DNA from: Bothriochloa decipiens
Taxonomy: Eukaryota > Streptophyta > Magnoliopsida > Poales > Poaceae
Assembly (NCBI GenBank): GCA_023333625.1
Contig: CM041642.1
Span: forward strand, 23,268,576-23,332,575
Direction: 5' to 3'
DNA: 64,000 bases
Shown here: positions 1 through 11,520 of the stretch, one piece after another
Numbering within the stretch: position 1 is the first letter of the stretch
How the letters are laid out: every line of letters starts with the position of its first letter
The notes under the pieces: model-generated
What the model saw: only the letters and a program-made list of their open reading frames with translations
What the model was told of the DNA's origin: nothing
Databases searched by the model: none
Translations under genes and position numbers: made by a program

Positions 1-119
1 GCAATGCTCGGGCTATCGTCAGGTGCTATTTGTGCAACTAGGTTTCCATACACTGGTAAACTTTAGAAAAATTTTTGAAAGCCCGTATTTTTAAAGACCG
101 AATTTCTAGGGTTGTTACA
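1..119 (-). mobile_element. Probable LTR terminus of a minus-strand retrotransposon
   Basis: Read on the minus strand, this edge begins TGTAACAACCC at position 119 and runs off the left end of the window. A TGTAACA start is typical of gypsy LTRs, and the LTR of element E2 (15697-22654) likewise starts TGTAACACC on the minus strand. No target duplication or coding region can be checked because the element is cut by the window edge. It could instead be unrelated AT-rich sequence. Confidence 0.3.
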
Positions 120-539
120 GCTACGTACTCAGCGCAGCCGTGTTTCCGCCATTATTGCACCTCGCCGTCGCCGGTGGGCGGTGGCGGTACCTGTCGTATG
201 CTCGTAGCTTGACACAGTCTACACGCTACGGTGTGTGGGCGCCGTCTTGCCGTCCGGATGCGGGGCTGGCGGGCTTGCTGGCTGGCAGCCACCATGTGTG
301 ACACCTCCGACCTCCCACCGAGCTCACCTAAAAAAACCACGCAGCAGGGGCAGTGAGAAACCGAACCACGCGTCCAGCTCGCTCTCGCCCTCGCACCAGC
401 TCATCCCAGCTCCCCGCCCACACCCCACGCTCACCCTTCGCTTCCCTCCTCCTCCTACCGCCTCTCCCCCAATCCCACCAGATTCGCCTCGCCTCCCTCT
501 CGCCTCTCCCTCACCACCCTTGATGCCACGCCCCCTCCC
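120..539 (+). other. Upstream region and CT-rich leader of the proline-rich gene
   Basis: No convincing TATA box is visible. From about 375 to the ATG at 540 the sequence is C/T-rich with repeated ctc and cct runs, as is common in 5' leaders of grass genes. No conserved reading frame stands out in this stretch. It is called a promoter and leader only because of its position. Confidence 0.35.
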
Positions 540-974
540 ATGGCGCCACGCCCGCGGCCCTCCACACGCGCGCGAGCCGCGACGCTGACTCTCCTCCTCC
601 CGCTCCTCCTCCTCGCCTCCCCGTCCCTCGGCTCCACCTCCTCCTTCGCCGCCGCTGCCTCCTCGCCGCCGACGGTGCCCGCCACGCAGCGGCAGGCTGA
701 TTCCGCCTCCGCGTCCGGCACCCCGGCCCCTCCTCCTCCCCCTCGCCCACGGCGGCACCGCCACCGGCACTGGAGGCACCGGCCGCCGCCGCCGGCCCCG
801 CCAGCGCCTCCCAGGCGGCGGCGGCGGCTCAACTTCGGGGAGCGGCTCGGGATCGCCTTCGCCGGCGTGGCCGTCGCAATGCAGGTCGTCCTCGGCGCCT
901 TCCTGGCGCTGCGCGCGTGGCAGCTGCGCCGGCTCGACAGGGCCGAGGTGTCCTCCTCCACGCCCCTCACCTGA
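540..974 (+). CDS. Small proline-rich single-pass membrane protein
   Basis: A 144-residue intronless ORF. Residues 14-30 form a leucine-rich hydrophobic stretch (LTLLLPLLLLASPSL), consistent with a signal peptide. Residues 40-96 are low complexity, with proline and Arg/His runs. The motif RRRRRLNFGERLG (residues 92-104) leads into a hydrophobic helix at about 104-126, followed by a short basic tail (RAWQLRR). The Arg-rich stretch before a single helix with a short tail fits a secretory-pathway membrane protein. I recall similar plant proteins with a conserved NFG...G membrane segment, but their function is unknown to me. The ATG at 540 is preferred because it places the signal-like segment at the N-terminus; the stop is TGA at 972-974. 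High GC and codon bias fit a grass gene. Confidence 0.6.
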   Translation: MAPRPRPSTRARAATLTLLLPLLLLASPSLGSTSSFAAAASSPPTVPATQRQADSASASGTPAPPPPPRPRRHRHRHWRHRPPPPAPPAPPRRRRRLNFGERLGIAFAGVAVAMQVVLGAFLALRAWQLRRLDRAEVSSSTPLT

Positions 975-2770
975 CCACCGTACCCCTCGATCCCCCGCCC
1001 GCCCGAAGCTCGCCGTGGGCGTCAGTCAGGTCCGTGGTTTATTTGTGATCTGATCTGGTCTGATGCTGCTGTAACCGAATCCATGGTGTGGTAGCTGCGT
1101 GCGTGCGTGCGTCTGTCCCTGTTGGACGCCATTCTTTCCGTTCTGTTGTAGTACTACCGTGTACAATCTGCTTCTGCTCCGTGCAGGGCTCTAGTAGTTG
1201 GGAGGCTATATGTGATATTATGAGAGTTGTGCTGCAGCTTTGGTTGATTGTTACCGTGCCTTGCCTGATCTAGATTGTTAGTTCTACTGCTGATGTGCTG
1301 TTACAGTGTTCGCTCGTGCTGGGGTTAGAATTGCTTACTCACTTACTCCAGATTAACAGGTTTGGAGGTTGAATGGGCTTCAATGTACAAAGCGATTTGT
1401 TTCAACTATTGCACTGGTGCAATTATAGACTAATCTGTCAGTAGCTCTTTTCTATTTTCACAATCAAGATCACTCCACGTGGAATGATTGAGTAAAATAA
1501 TCAAACATACATTGTGCACTCAGGATCAAGACCCCCAGTCCTGGGACTCATTTGGAAGGATAGCTTAGTAATTTGAAAGGATTTTAGTTATCCCTCCTTC
1601 CATTGAAGGCTCATTGCCATCTCGTGGGAAGTGCAGGATACTGGTGCGATTTTATAAAGCTACTGGGAGTATATACATTGGATTTTATAGATCTGAATGT
1701 TTTTACTGTTTTCAATTCCCAAAAAAAAATCAAAAGGAAATGCACACAGTGACTCAATTTCCTTTCTTGAACCAGATACACTCACTTCTGCAATCACAAC
1801 GTTTCATCTTGTGTCAGATTAGATAATTGCCTTATTTTCACAACCAGTGCAACCCGGCATTGAAGTTGCCAGGTTATCTCATGGAATACTTTCAAACGAG
1901 CAGAATTTCTCTATCCGGTTAGTAATGCGAGGAACCAAATAATGTTTTATGACCTAGCAGTGGTGCTGGTTCATGTTCACAATCCATGATGGAGCTAAGC
2001 ATGTTTTTGAGATCTTTTACATACTGCAGAAAGAATTGTATTGACTTAGCAGTATGCATGCCTTGGCCTGGCCTTGGCGTGCTCAAATGGCATTTGCCCA
2101 TAGGTGTTATTTCCCCTGCATTACTCTTTATTCAGCAGCTATTCTAACTGGGAAAGAAGAAAAAAGGAAAAAAAAAAACTCTACAGCCGTTCAAGATAAA
2201 TTGTATTTTGAATATATATGTGTATGAGAATTGTTGGCCATGCATGTGAGAAGTCAGAGAGTAGTTGTACGCTCGTTTATTCTGGCGTGCATCTGGGGCA
2301 GCTCGAGTGAATCTGATCTTATTTTAGTGCTCAGATCCAAAGTTCCCAGGTCTCGACCTCAGAAATGTGCACCGATCTCGAAATAGCAGCTGTCTGAGAC
2401 TCTGTGGAATGCCAAAGCTTGGAATGTTCTTGACATTTGAGTTCGGTCTACTCGTTGTATTTCACGAGGTGTAGACGAAACAGTTTTGGTGAATGGAGAA
2501 CATGCTTATTATATTATGATGAAATGAGTTTGTACTTTGTATACAAGTGATTATTGCTCTTCATCAGGTTTTCAGTGTTCGCGCAATAAGGATCCTGGTA
2601 TAAGCATTACTGCATTAGCCAATTATTATGGTAAAACTAAATAACACTAGTAGCTTCTGCGTCACCGTGGACTTACCACCGTGGCCTAAAGTTAACATGG
2701 TTGGCTAAGGCTTTACAGTAGGCTTTGCTTTGAGAAGAGATTTTTCGATACCTTTATTAAGAGATGATGT
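975..2770. other. 3' flank of the proline-rich gene and intergenic DNA
   Basis: The first several hundred bases probably include the 3' UTR. Base composition falls to AT-rich after about 1300. I see no exon with a recognisable product and no clear transposon ends. The short ORFs here show no protein-like bias. Confidence 0.4.
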
Positions 2771-3031
2771 GTGGGTCCCACATATCAGAAATAATGCTAA
2801 GAGGATGACATGTGGGTCCCACATGTCAAGTATCTATGGGTCCCACATGTCAAAAATAGTGCTAAGAGAATGTCGGGTGGGTCCCACATGTCAAGTATCT
2901 ATGGGTCCCACATGTCAAAAATAGTGCTAAGAGAATGTCGTGTGGGTCCCACATGGCAAGTATCTATCGGTCCCACATGTCAAAAATAGTGCTAAGAGAA
3001 TGTCGTGTGGGTCCCACATGCCAAGTATCTA
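2771..3031 (+). repeat. 65-bp tandem array with palindromic GTGGGTCCCAC sites
   Basis: GTGGGTCCC recurs at 2771, 2812, 2877, 2942 and 3007. The last four starts are exactly 65 bp apart; the first interval is 41 bp. Each full unit holds two copies of GGTCCCACATG joined by a short spacer, then AAAAATAGTGCTAAGAGAAT. GTGGGTCCCAC is a perfect palindrome and contains the published TCP transcription-factor core GTGGGNCC on both strands. Similar GGGTCCCACATGTCA motifs are, from general knowledge, common in grass intergenic DNA. Whether this array regulates anything is not shown. Confidence 0.85.
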
Positions 3032-3525
3032 ATCTACCGAACCTAGTTCTTCGGCTAAAAAAACAGAAATGGATCGAACCCTCTAAAGTCTAAACTAAAC
3101 ATAAAATGGGTGAAACCCAAGTTAAAAAGCAAGGTTAGGTCCAACTCATTCTCTTTGGTCCTTAAACCAAACACAAGCTAAATTGTGCCATGCCACAGCT
3201 CAAACAATTAAATAGAAAGTTTGTACAATGGGTAAAATTTGTTCTTTGGTACAATGCATAGTACAATAATCAACCACAGTAAAATTTTTATAACGGTTTG
3301 TTTTGTTCTTTGTTACAAATGAGATCAGTAGATATGATGGTCACAATTACAAAATAAACATTTCAACTAAATAAAAAAGAAGGCCTTCATGTATTTAGTT
3401 TATGTTGATTATATAACTAGTTGATTGCGTGATCTTTGAGGCACTACCTAGTTTGAAACTTATAACTTTTTTTTAGAAAAGGGATAGTTTGATACTTATA
3501 ATAACCATGCAATCAAAGTGGTAGC
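3032..3525. other. AT-rich intergenic DNA
   Basis: No coding region, RNA gene or transposon terminus is recognisable between the 65-bp array and the 40-bp array. Confidence 0.4.
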
Positions 3526-3955
3526 CATGCCACGTCTTAATAGAATATGTACATATGGAGTATGGCATCCCACGTCTTAATACAATCTATACATACGTAG
3601 TATGGCATCCCACGTCTTTTTTTTAATTACACGGTACAACGTAGACGCTCAACACGCACGTACACTCACCCCTATGAACACACGTACGCAAACCCTACCC
3701 CTGTGAGCACCTTCGAAGGATTGAGCCGACAAATCTTGAAGTTCACGAAGTCACCACAGGCACCTCGTTGTCGACGGGAACGTCGCCTACCACTTAATGC
3801 ATAGCGCCGGAAAATTCTGGAATAAATCCAGAATAAAGTGTCGCACCCAGTATTTGAAGCCTGGGTGGGAGCCCCCCAACCAATGGCCTTTGCCATTACA
3901 CCGTGAACCCCTTGACATCCCACGTCTTAATAGAATCTATACATACGGAGTATGG
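3526..3955 (+). repeat. Three 40-bp tandem units, the third split by a SINE
   Basis: Units at 3526-3565 and 3566-3605 share CCCACGTCTTAATA and an ATACATA-GTATGG block. The third unit is split: 3606-3618 lies left of the SINE and 3929-3955 lies right of it. Removing the SINE and one copy of its 13-bp target duplication restores a 40-bp unit. The array therefore predates the insertion. Confidence 0.85.
3619..3915 (-). mobile_element. tRNA-derived SINE with 13-bp target duplication
   Basis: A 297-bp insertion flanked by perfect CATCCCACGTCTT repeats (3606-3618 and 3916-3928). On the minus strand it ends in an A-rich tail (poly-T at the left on the plus strand). Near its start it carries a Pol III B-box-like stretch, GGCTTCAAATACTGGG (around 3844-3861). 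The segment before the tail (GTGTGTTCATAGGGGTGAGTG on the minus strand) is a sequence I recognise from abundant grass SINEs. It encodes no protein. Confidence 0.85.
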
Positions 3956-4066
3956 CATCAAGGTTGGTGTTGGTGTTATATTTCTATGCACTCATAGTTG
4001 ATAGATCCTCATGGTTCACCATTGCTAAAGAGTCAATTTATGTAAGGCGTACTCGAACTCAACAAG

Positions 4067-5247
4067 TGTCGGGTACCAGAATAAGGGTAACCCTTATCCA
4101 TCGACTAAAAAGGATCAACCCCAGCGTCAGCAAATCAAAACCACCATCATTTACTCCCTAGCCCAAAGTACATAAGATGTCAGGTCCAAGTATCAAACTA
4201 CGACTGGGTCGACCCACGAACGGGTCTCCATGGTCCAGGCTGGTATCTACTCGACAGGACCCCCTCGACTCGAGGCAGTCTACTCGAGGGGACGACCGAC
4301 CCCCTCGAGTGATGGAAGTTTGCATGGGCGAACGATCGCCCGCCGAGTACCGCGCGCCCCCTCGACCGGCCTACTTTCTGTACGACGCTCAGAGCATTCA
4401 ATGCGTTTCACCTGCCCCCGCCTAGCCTCATGGCAACAGCCATGGTAACAGTGGACAGTACACCGGTCAAATCCACCTTTTACCGCCCATATCTGAAAAA
4501 CCGGCGAATCGTACTGCACTGTGACACCATACCGCGCACTGTGCCCCGCTCGGCACCCCCTCGAGATGTATTTTTCAACATAAATCCCGCATTTCTCGGG
4601 GCCGTTCCTATCCATTCCGGTCTCGACCCCCACGGGCACCCCTTGACTGAGCCCCTAGCCGATTTCGGTCAGGGCTACGATGACTCCACCACGTCATCTA
4701 CGGCAAGCCGTACCTCTCAACAGGAGAACACGACTTTCGCCACACCGCTGAGGCACGACAACGTCATCATCAAGACCGATCAGCCATCGACTTTGCCGAG
4801 ACACCACGGGATGGCAAGACGTGTTGCTACAGAGCTCAACCTCGCTTCAACGCACGTCGCTACAGTCTCCCGGACATGATCGGCATCAACCCTCAACGTC
4901 ACCACCTACGCCAGCTCTACAAGCACTATTTCTAGGGTTACTATGTACACCCGTGCCCCTCCTTGGCCTATAAAAGGAGGTGCCGGGCTAGTGTAGAAGG
5001 GGGTTCAGGAGGAGAGCGACCAGAGCCCAAACACTAAGTCTTAGCTTATTCGTCCGCTTGTATTCACCCCTGTACGAGCGCTTCGGTGCAAGATAATACA
5101 AAGCACTGCCCCGCTGGACGTAGGGCCTTCTCTTGCCCGAACTAGGATAAAAATTGTGTGTTCTTCTTGCATCACCATCCGGATTAGGGAGCACGCAGCA
5201 CAAGTTTACTAGTTGGTGTTAGGCCCCTGGGGTTCGTGACACCGACA
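4067..5247 (+). repeat. E1 5' LTR
   Basis: The 1181-bp LTR starts TGTCGG and ends CCGACA, a perfect 6-bp inverted terminus of the TG...CA type. The first 950 bases match 28334-29276 almost base for base. A short extra segment near 4113-4124 (around GCGTCAGCAA) is absent from the 3' copy. It carries a TATA box at 4969-4977. The weak ORFs inside are not genes. Confidence 0.93.
4969..4977 (+). promoter_or_regulatory. TATA box of E1 5' LTR
   Basis: TATAAAAGG in a GC-rich context, repeated at the equivalent place in the 3' LTR (29223-29231). It is the likely core promoter for E1 transcription, placing the RNA start roughly 30 bp downstream. Confidence 0.75.
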
Positions 5248-5249
5248 GT

Positions 5250-5267
5250 TGGCGCGCCAGGTAGGGG
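5250..5267 (+). other. E1 primer-binding site
   Basis: TGGCGCGCCAGGTAGGGG starts two bases after the LTR end. TGG complements the CCA end of a tRNA, and this PBS type is familiar from plant gypsy elements. The tRNA species was not determined. Confidence 0.75.
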
Positions 5268-5305
5268 GTCTGCATGTCACTGATGATTTCCCGCCATTCT
5301 TCCGG

Positions 5306-7802
5306 ATGGCAGACTTAGCTTCGTCGCTTTCGCGAGCCACGGTGATCTGGTTCGGGAGCCTGGAGTTCATGTCACTCGGCCACGGCTACGACATGGTACT
5401 ACTCTCAGTCGGAGATTCGAGTAGAGGCCGCAAGGAGCCCCCACGCTCAGGAGGGGCCGCATGCCAATCTCACCACAACGCCTCTACGCCTAGGAGGAGG
5501 CACAACCGGCGCCACCGTCGTCATCAGCCCACGTCTGGGTCGACGTCTTCCGCGTTTCCTCCGTCCCTGGCGGGCAGCGCTGGGCCCCTGGTTGGGGACC
5601 TGTCTGACCCACGCTTGGGAACGGAAAACGAGCCGACAGGGCTCTACGGAGACCCCGACTTCACTTTCGCGATGCGTTCATCAGGAGAGCTCGGTGGAGT
5701 CCTCGACGGGCGCAGCTTCGTCACCGCCCAACCTGCTGCCACACGGACTGTTTGGGGCTTGCCACCATTTCCCATTTGGTCTGGACAACGCCGCCAAGAC
5801 ATACTCTGCCGTGATGCGCTCTAGTATGAGCGCGCATGAGGACCGCCCGGGGGTTCTCTTGCACACTACCATGGACCTGGCAACGGTCTTGCCGGCCTTC
5901 GAGGACCTTGGCTTCTCGCGGGCACCTGGCCCAAGGCAGTACACCCTCAGCACGATACGACGTCAGCTGAAGGAGGAGCAGCACGGGCAGTTCCCCATCT
6001 TCTACTCCGGCAGCCCCGACTCCAACTCCGACCACTACGACCCCACCCGCGAGTGTTTCCACGTCAAGGGCGAAGTTGTGTCGAGCGACGACACCGTCGA
6101 CCCAATTGCCACGGCCGCAGCAGGAGGGGCCCTTGTCATGGCAGACCCAGAGGAGCAGCCGTTGTCTGCGCCCCAAGACATACGCCCGCATCAGGATGAC
6201 CTAAACGCTCAGCTTGCACAAGTCCGGGAGATGCAGGACAAGCTCGATGAGGATCGGGAGCGCCTGCACCATCTCAAGCAGACCCGCCCAGCGGAAGGGC
6301 CTGATCTAGAGCCCGAGAGAGCAACTGATAGATCGTTGAAGATGGGGGACCCGAGCACCCTGTCATCAACCGTTTTCCCCGAGCCAGTCAGAACATCGTC
6401 GCGGCCACCATGCTTCTTCACAACATGCCCACGCCGTCGAACCCTCAAGCTCGGTGGATACGGGACGAGGTCGAGGGCCTCCTCAAAGTCCGGCCGCACA
6501 GCAGGCCAAGAGCTCAGCCTTGAGGCATCGAGGGGTGGCCTCGAAACAACATGTCGAGCCCCCCGTGATGAGAGGGAGGTCTCAGTTCACCAGGAAGTGG
6601 CCCCCCGAGCAAAGAAGGCGACCCCCGTCCGAGACCGCATCATCGACAACCGTGAGCCCCAAGACGCGTGCTATGACATCATCGAGAACCGACGGCACAA
6701 GAGCGGGGACGTGGAGGATCAAGGCTACAGCGCTCATCGAGGGGGACGCTACGACAGCGATGAGGACCGTCGGGCCCCCGAGCCACCGGGCCCTCGAATC
6801 TTCAGCAGGGCGATCTGCATGCCGCTACCGAGCCCCTTCTCAACCCCTTGAGCGTCATCAAATACAACGACGAAACCAAGCCAGAGCTCTGGCTGGCCGA
6901 CTTCTGACTCGCCTGCCAGCTGGGCAGGGCACACGATGACCGTGCCATCATCCACCAACTTCCCCCGTTCCTCTCCGACGCTGCTCGAAGGTGGCTCGAG
7001 GAGCTCCCCCCAGTCAGATACGTAACTGGGCTGACCTAGTACGGGTCTTCAAGGGAAACTTCAAGGGGACCTACGTGCGCTCTGGCACCTCCTGGGACCT
7101 CCACAACTGCAAGCAGCAGCCTAGGGAATCCCTCTGCGACTTCACCCGACGCTTTTCCAAGCAACGCACCGAGCTCCCGCACATCCCCAACCACGACGTC
7201 ATCGTGGCGTTCATCTCGGGTACCACTTGCAAGGATTTGGTATGGGAGCTGGGACGTAATCGCCCCAGGACCATCGATGAGCTGATGGATGTCATCACCA
7301 ACTACACAACCGGTGAGGAAGCGGTCGGAGCCTTTTTCAGCAACGAGAAGGACAAGGGGAAGGCATAGGAAGCCGATGGTGAGGGCACAAGCAAGGGCCC
7401 TAAGAAGGGCAACAAGAAGAAGAAGAAGACCCGGCAGGGCAAGCATGAGGCTATGGACGATGATCTCGTCGCTGCAGTCGAGCAGAAGAAGCCTCGAGGC
7501 CCCCCGAGGGGGCCGTCTTAGACAAGATGCTGAAGGAGCCCTGCCCTTACCACAAGGGAAGGGCTAATCATAACCTCGAGGACTACCGCATGCTCAGGAA
7601 CTACTACGAGAGTTTGGGCATCAAGAAGGACGACCAGAAGAAGGCCAAAGGCGGTGACAAAGGTGGCGACAAGGAAGATGATAAGTTCCCTGAGGTCTTT
7701 GACTGCTACATGATCTACGGCGGCCCCTCGACCCAACTCACATCTCGACAATGCAAGAGGGAGCGACGAGAGGTCTTCTCCGTCCGAGTTGCTACACCAT
7801 AG
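5306..7802 (+). pseudogene. E1 gag, frameshifted
   Basis: Gag coats the retrotransposon RNA in virus-like particles. Likely start is the ATG at 5306 (MADLASSLSR). The reading frame shifts within 5592-5824, again near 6454-6851, and resumes at 6991-7368. The last segment is the recognisable retrotransposon gag domain (WADLVRVFKGNFKGTYVR...CDFTRRFSKQRTELP). At 7539-7590 lies a zinc-knuckle-like stretch, CPYHKGRANHNLEDY. The final expected Cys reads Tyr, a one-base change. A TAG at 7800-7802 precedes the protease frame. At least three frame changes make this a dead copy. Confidence 0.8.
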
Positions 7803-8495
7803 TACCTCGACTGGTCCGATGCGCCCATCACGTTTGACCGTGATGACCATCCGGATCACGTCGTCAATCTCGGAGTCTACCCGCTCGTCGTCGACCCAAT
7901 CATCATCAACACCCGCCTCTCCAAGGTGCTCATGGACGGGGGCAGCACCCTCAACATCATCTACACCAAGACCCTCGACCTCCTGGGGGTCAAGAGGTCG
8001 CTGCTTCTGCCCAGCGCCGGGGGCTTCCATGGAGTCATGCCTGGGAAGAAGGCCCTGCCCGTCGGTCATGTCGACCTTCCCATCTGCTTCGGCACTCCCT
8101 CCAATTTCAGGAAGGAGATCCTTGCCTTTGAGGTAGTCGGGTTCCACAGCACGTACCACGCCATCATCGGTCGACCCGGCTACGTGCAGTTCATGGCGAT
8201 CCCCAACTACACGTATCTCAAGCTCAAGATGCCGGGACCCAAGGGCGTTATCACCATCGGCTCCTCCTACGAGCACGCACATGACTATGATGTCGAGTGC
8301 ATCGAGAATGTCGAGGCCGTCGAGGAGTCTACCAGGCTAGCCTTGACCCTCAAGGGCATCGCCGTTGAGGCCCCTGACTCCAAGTGTCACGTAGGCAGCT
8401 TCGAGCCCGCAGAAGATACCAAGAAGATCCTCCTTGACCCGAGCAGCTCTGAGGGAAAGGCACTGACAATCAGTGCCACCCTCGACAACAAATAG
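7803..8495 (+). pseudogene. E1 aspartic protease region
   Basis: This frame is open from 7803 to the TAG at 8493-8495. The catalytic-type motif LMDGGSTLNIIY is at about 7929-7964 and a flap/second-domain stretch AIIGRPGYVQF at about 8160-8200. The protease would mature Gag-Pol. The frame is intact, but its neighbours are broken. Confidence 0.8.
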
Positions 8496-9905
8496 GAAGC
8501 AGTGCTCGTTGACTTTCTCCACGCGAACACCAACATTTTTGCATGGAGTCCCTTAGATATGCCAGGCATACCGAGGGAAGTCACCGAGCACGCCTTAGAG
8601 ATCTGGGCCGAGTCCAGACTGGTGAAGCAACGCTTGCGTCGCTTCGACGAGGAGAAGTGTAGGATTATTGGTGAGGGAGTTCACAAGCTCTTGGCGGCCA
8701 GGTTCATCAAGGAGGTTCATCATCCCGAGTGGTTAGCTAACCCTGTATTAGTTAAGAAAAAGAATGGAAAAATGAGGATGTGTGTTGATTATACTAGTTT
8801 GAATAAAGCATGTCCTAAAGTTCTGTTTCTGTTACCACGTATTGATCAAATTGTTGATTCAACTGCGGGATGTGAGACCCTCTCATTCCTTGATGCTTAT
8901 TCTGGTTACCATCAAATCAAGATGGAGTCCGACCAGCTCACGACCTCCTATATCACCCCTTTTGGTATGTATTGTTACGTCACCAAGTCCTTCGGCCTTT
9001 GAAATGCCGGGGCAACGTACCAGCGATGCATGCTCCATGTTTTGGGCAAACATATAGGGACGACGGTTGAGGCCTACATTGACGACATCGTAGTCAAATA
9101 TAAGAAGGTCAACAACCTCATCGATGACCTCAAGATCGCGTTCGGGTGCCTTTGAGCCAAGAATATCAAGCTCAACCCTGAGAAATGTGTCTTTGGTATG
9201 CCTCGAGGCATGCTCTTAGGATACATCGTCTCTTAGCGCGGTATCGAGGCCAACCCCGAGAAAGTCACGGTGATCACCAAGATGGGGCCGATTCGAGACC
9301 CGAAGGGCGTGGCCCTCAGCCGCTTCATCTCGCTGCTGGGAGAAAAGGCCCTGCCGCTGTATCGTCTCCTGAAGAAATTCGAGCACTTCGCATGGACCGC
9401 CGAGGCCGAGGAGGCCCTCGCTAAACTCAAAGGTATGCTGACCTCCCCTCCAGTTCTTGTACCTCCTAAACCTGCCATGCCACCCGATCCAGCCGAGCCT
9501 CTTCTCCTCTATATCGCTGCAACCACCCAGGTGGTCAGCGTGGCCATAATGGTCGAGAGGCAGGAGGAAGGGCACTCCTTGCCCGTCCAACGGCCGGTTT
9601 ACTTCGTCAGCGAGGTACTCTCAAAAATAAAGGTTCGCTACCCACAAATCCAGAAGCTGCTCTATGCCATCGTGCTCACGCGCCACAAGCTCTAGCATTA
9701 CTTCCTCAGTTACCCGGTAACTGTGGTTTTGTCTTTTCCCCTCAGGGAGATTATCCAAAATTGGGAGGCCACGGGAAGGATCGCTAAGTGCTCGGTCGAG
9801 CTCATGGGTGAGACCCTCACTTATGCGCCGCGCAAGGCCATCAAGTCTCAGGTGCCGGCGGACTTCATCGCCGAATGGACCGACACCCAACTTTCGCCAG
9901 CATAG
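8496..9905 (+). pseudogene. E1 reverse transcriptase and RNase H
   Basis: RT copies element RNA into DNA. Visible RT blocks include WLANPVLVKKKNGKMRMCVDYTSLNKACP (8720-8815), FLDAYSGYHQI (8888-8920), TPFGMYCYV (8957-8985) and an intact catalytic YIDDIVV (about 9074-9094). The RT-linked RNase H region follows (9360-9690). In-frame stops occur at 9000-9002, about 9153, about 9235 and 9693-9695, and an internal deletion near 9300 removes part of the connection. It cannot make a full enzyme. The stretch 8725-8985 is AT-rich in codon choice compared with its flanks. Confidence 0.87.
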
Positions 9906-10479
9906 ATTCAAGCCGAGCTGTGGACGATGTACTTCGATGGGTCGCTCATGAAGACAGGAGCAGGCGCGGGCTTGCTCTTCATATCACCCCTCGGAGTCCA
10001 TATGTGCTACATCATCCGCATTCACTTCGCTCACCTCCAACAACGTCACGGAGTATGAGGCCCTCATCAACGGTCTGCGCATCGCAGCCGAGCTCGGGGT
10101 TCAACGCCTCGACGTTCAAGGTGACTCACAACTCATCATCGACCAAGTAATGAAGGCCTCGAGCTGCCATGACCCCAATATGGAAGCCTACTGCCATAAG
10201 ATATGCGAGTTGGAGGACAAGTTTCACGGCCTTGAGCTCAACCACATCGCTCGATGGTACAACAAAGCTGCAGATGAGTTCGCCAAAATCGTGTTTACTT
10301 GTGGCACTGTCCCACCTGACGTATTTTCGATGGACCTCTTCGAGCCCTCTGTCAACTTAGGCTCGGGTGCTAGCACCACGTCATCAACACTCGACCCCCC
10401 GCCCTCGAACGAGGCCACCTCGATCGGGACCAAGGTCATGGAGATCGAGGGGTCACCTCCACCATCAAGCCCACCACCA
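9906..10479 (+). pseudogene. E1 second RNase H-like domain
   Basis: YFDGSLMKTGAGAGLL (about 9930-9980) supplies the first catalytic-type Asp. RIAAELGVQRLDVQGDSQLI (about 10078-10140) and WYNKAADEFAKI (about 10255-10290) are the later RNase H motifs. A frame change near 10020-10070 separates the first motif from the rest. An additional RNase H after the RT-RNase H is a hallmark reported for Tat-clade elements. No function is retained here. Confidence 0.7.
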
Positions 10480-11520
10480 GACTGGCGTGTTCCCTTCCTC
10501 GACTGCCTTATTCGAGGGGAGCTTCAAGAAGACCGAATCGAGGCTCGATGGATAGCTCGACGGGCCAAGTCCTATGTCATCTACAGTCATGACAAGGAAC
10601 TCTACCAACGAAGCCCATCAGGGATCCTCCAGTGTTGCATCACCATCGAGGAAGGCAGGAAGCTCCTCGAGGACATACACTCAGGGGCTTGCGGCCATCA
10701 CGTCGCCTTGAGGACCCTCATCGGCAACGCCTTCCGGCAAGGTTTCTACTAGCCAATCGCCGTCTCTGATGCCATCAACCTTGTCCGCTCGTGCGAGGGG
10801 TGCCAATTCTACGCCAAGCGAATGCACCTACCCGCCCATTCTCTGCAAATAATCCCCATCATGTGGCCTTTCGCCGTTTAGGGGCTTGACCTCATCGGGC
10901 CTCTGAAGAAGACAACTGGGGGCTTTACACACTTGCTGGTAACAGTTGACAAGTTCACCAAGTGGATCAAGGCTCGGCCCATCACCAACATCCGCTCTGA
11001 GTAAGCAATCTTATTCTTCACTGACATCATCCACCGCTTTGGGGTCCCTAATGTCATCATCACCGACAACGGCACGCATTTCACTGGCAAGAAGTTCTTG
11101 GACTTCCACGACCACAATCACATTCGTGTGAATTGGTCCGCAGTCACTCATCCTCGAACCAACAGCCAGGTCGAGCGCACCAATGGCATGATCCTTCAAG
11201 GCCTTAAGCCAAGAATCTACAACCGATTGAAGAAGTATGGCAAGAAGTGGGCTACCGAGCTACCCTTGGTCCTATGGAGCTTAAGGACAATGCCTAGTCA
11301 AGCCATGGGGTTCACTCTGTTCTTCATGGTCTACGGGTCCGAGGCCGTCCTCCCCACCGACCTCGAGTACGGGTCCCCTTGACTTAAGACCTACAACGAA
11401 CAGATGAACGAGGAGGCCCTCATGAACGCCGTCGACCAGCTCGAGAAGGCTCGAGATATGGCCCTCCTCCATTTCACAAGGTACCAGCAGAAACTTTGAC
11501 GCTACCATGACAAACACGTG
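10480..11520 (+). pseudogene. E1 integrase
   Basis: Integrase inserts the DNA copy. The zinc-binding HHCC region is spread over HSGACGHHV (about 10680) and CEGCQFYAKR (about 10795-10824). The core shows LDLIGP (10885-10903), VIITDNGTHF (11055-11085) and PRTNSQVERTNG (11155-11190), giving the D, D and E positions. Stops at about 10750, 10879, 11002, 11381 and 11498 interrupt it. The C-terminal part grades into the region before the antisense gene. Confidence 0.85.

Noticed and set aside
2771..3031. CRISPR-like array
   Set aside because: Spacers are identical between units, the array is a simple tandem repeat in a plant genome, and there are no cas genes.
4177..4879. ORFs inside the E1 5' LTR (also 28433-28826)
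   Set aside because: They fall in non-coding LTR sequence, differ between the two LTR copies and resemble no protein.
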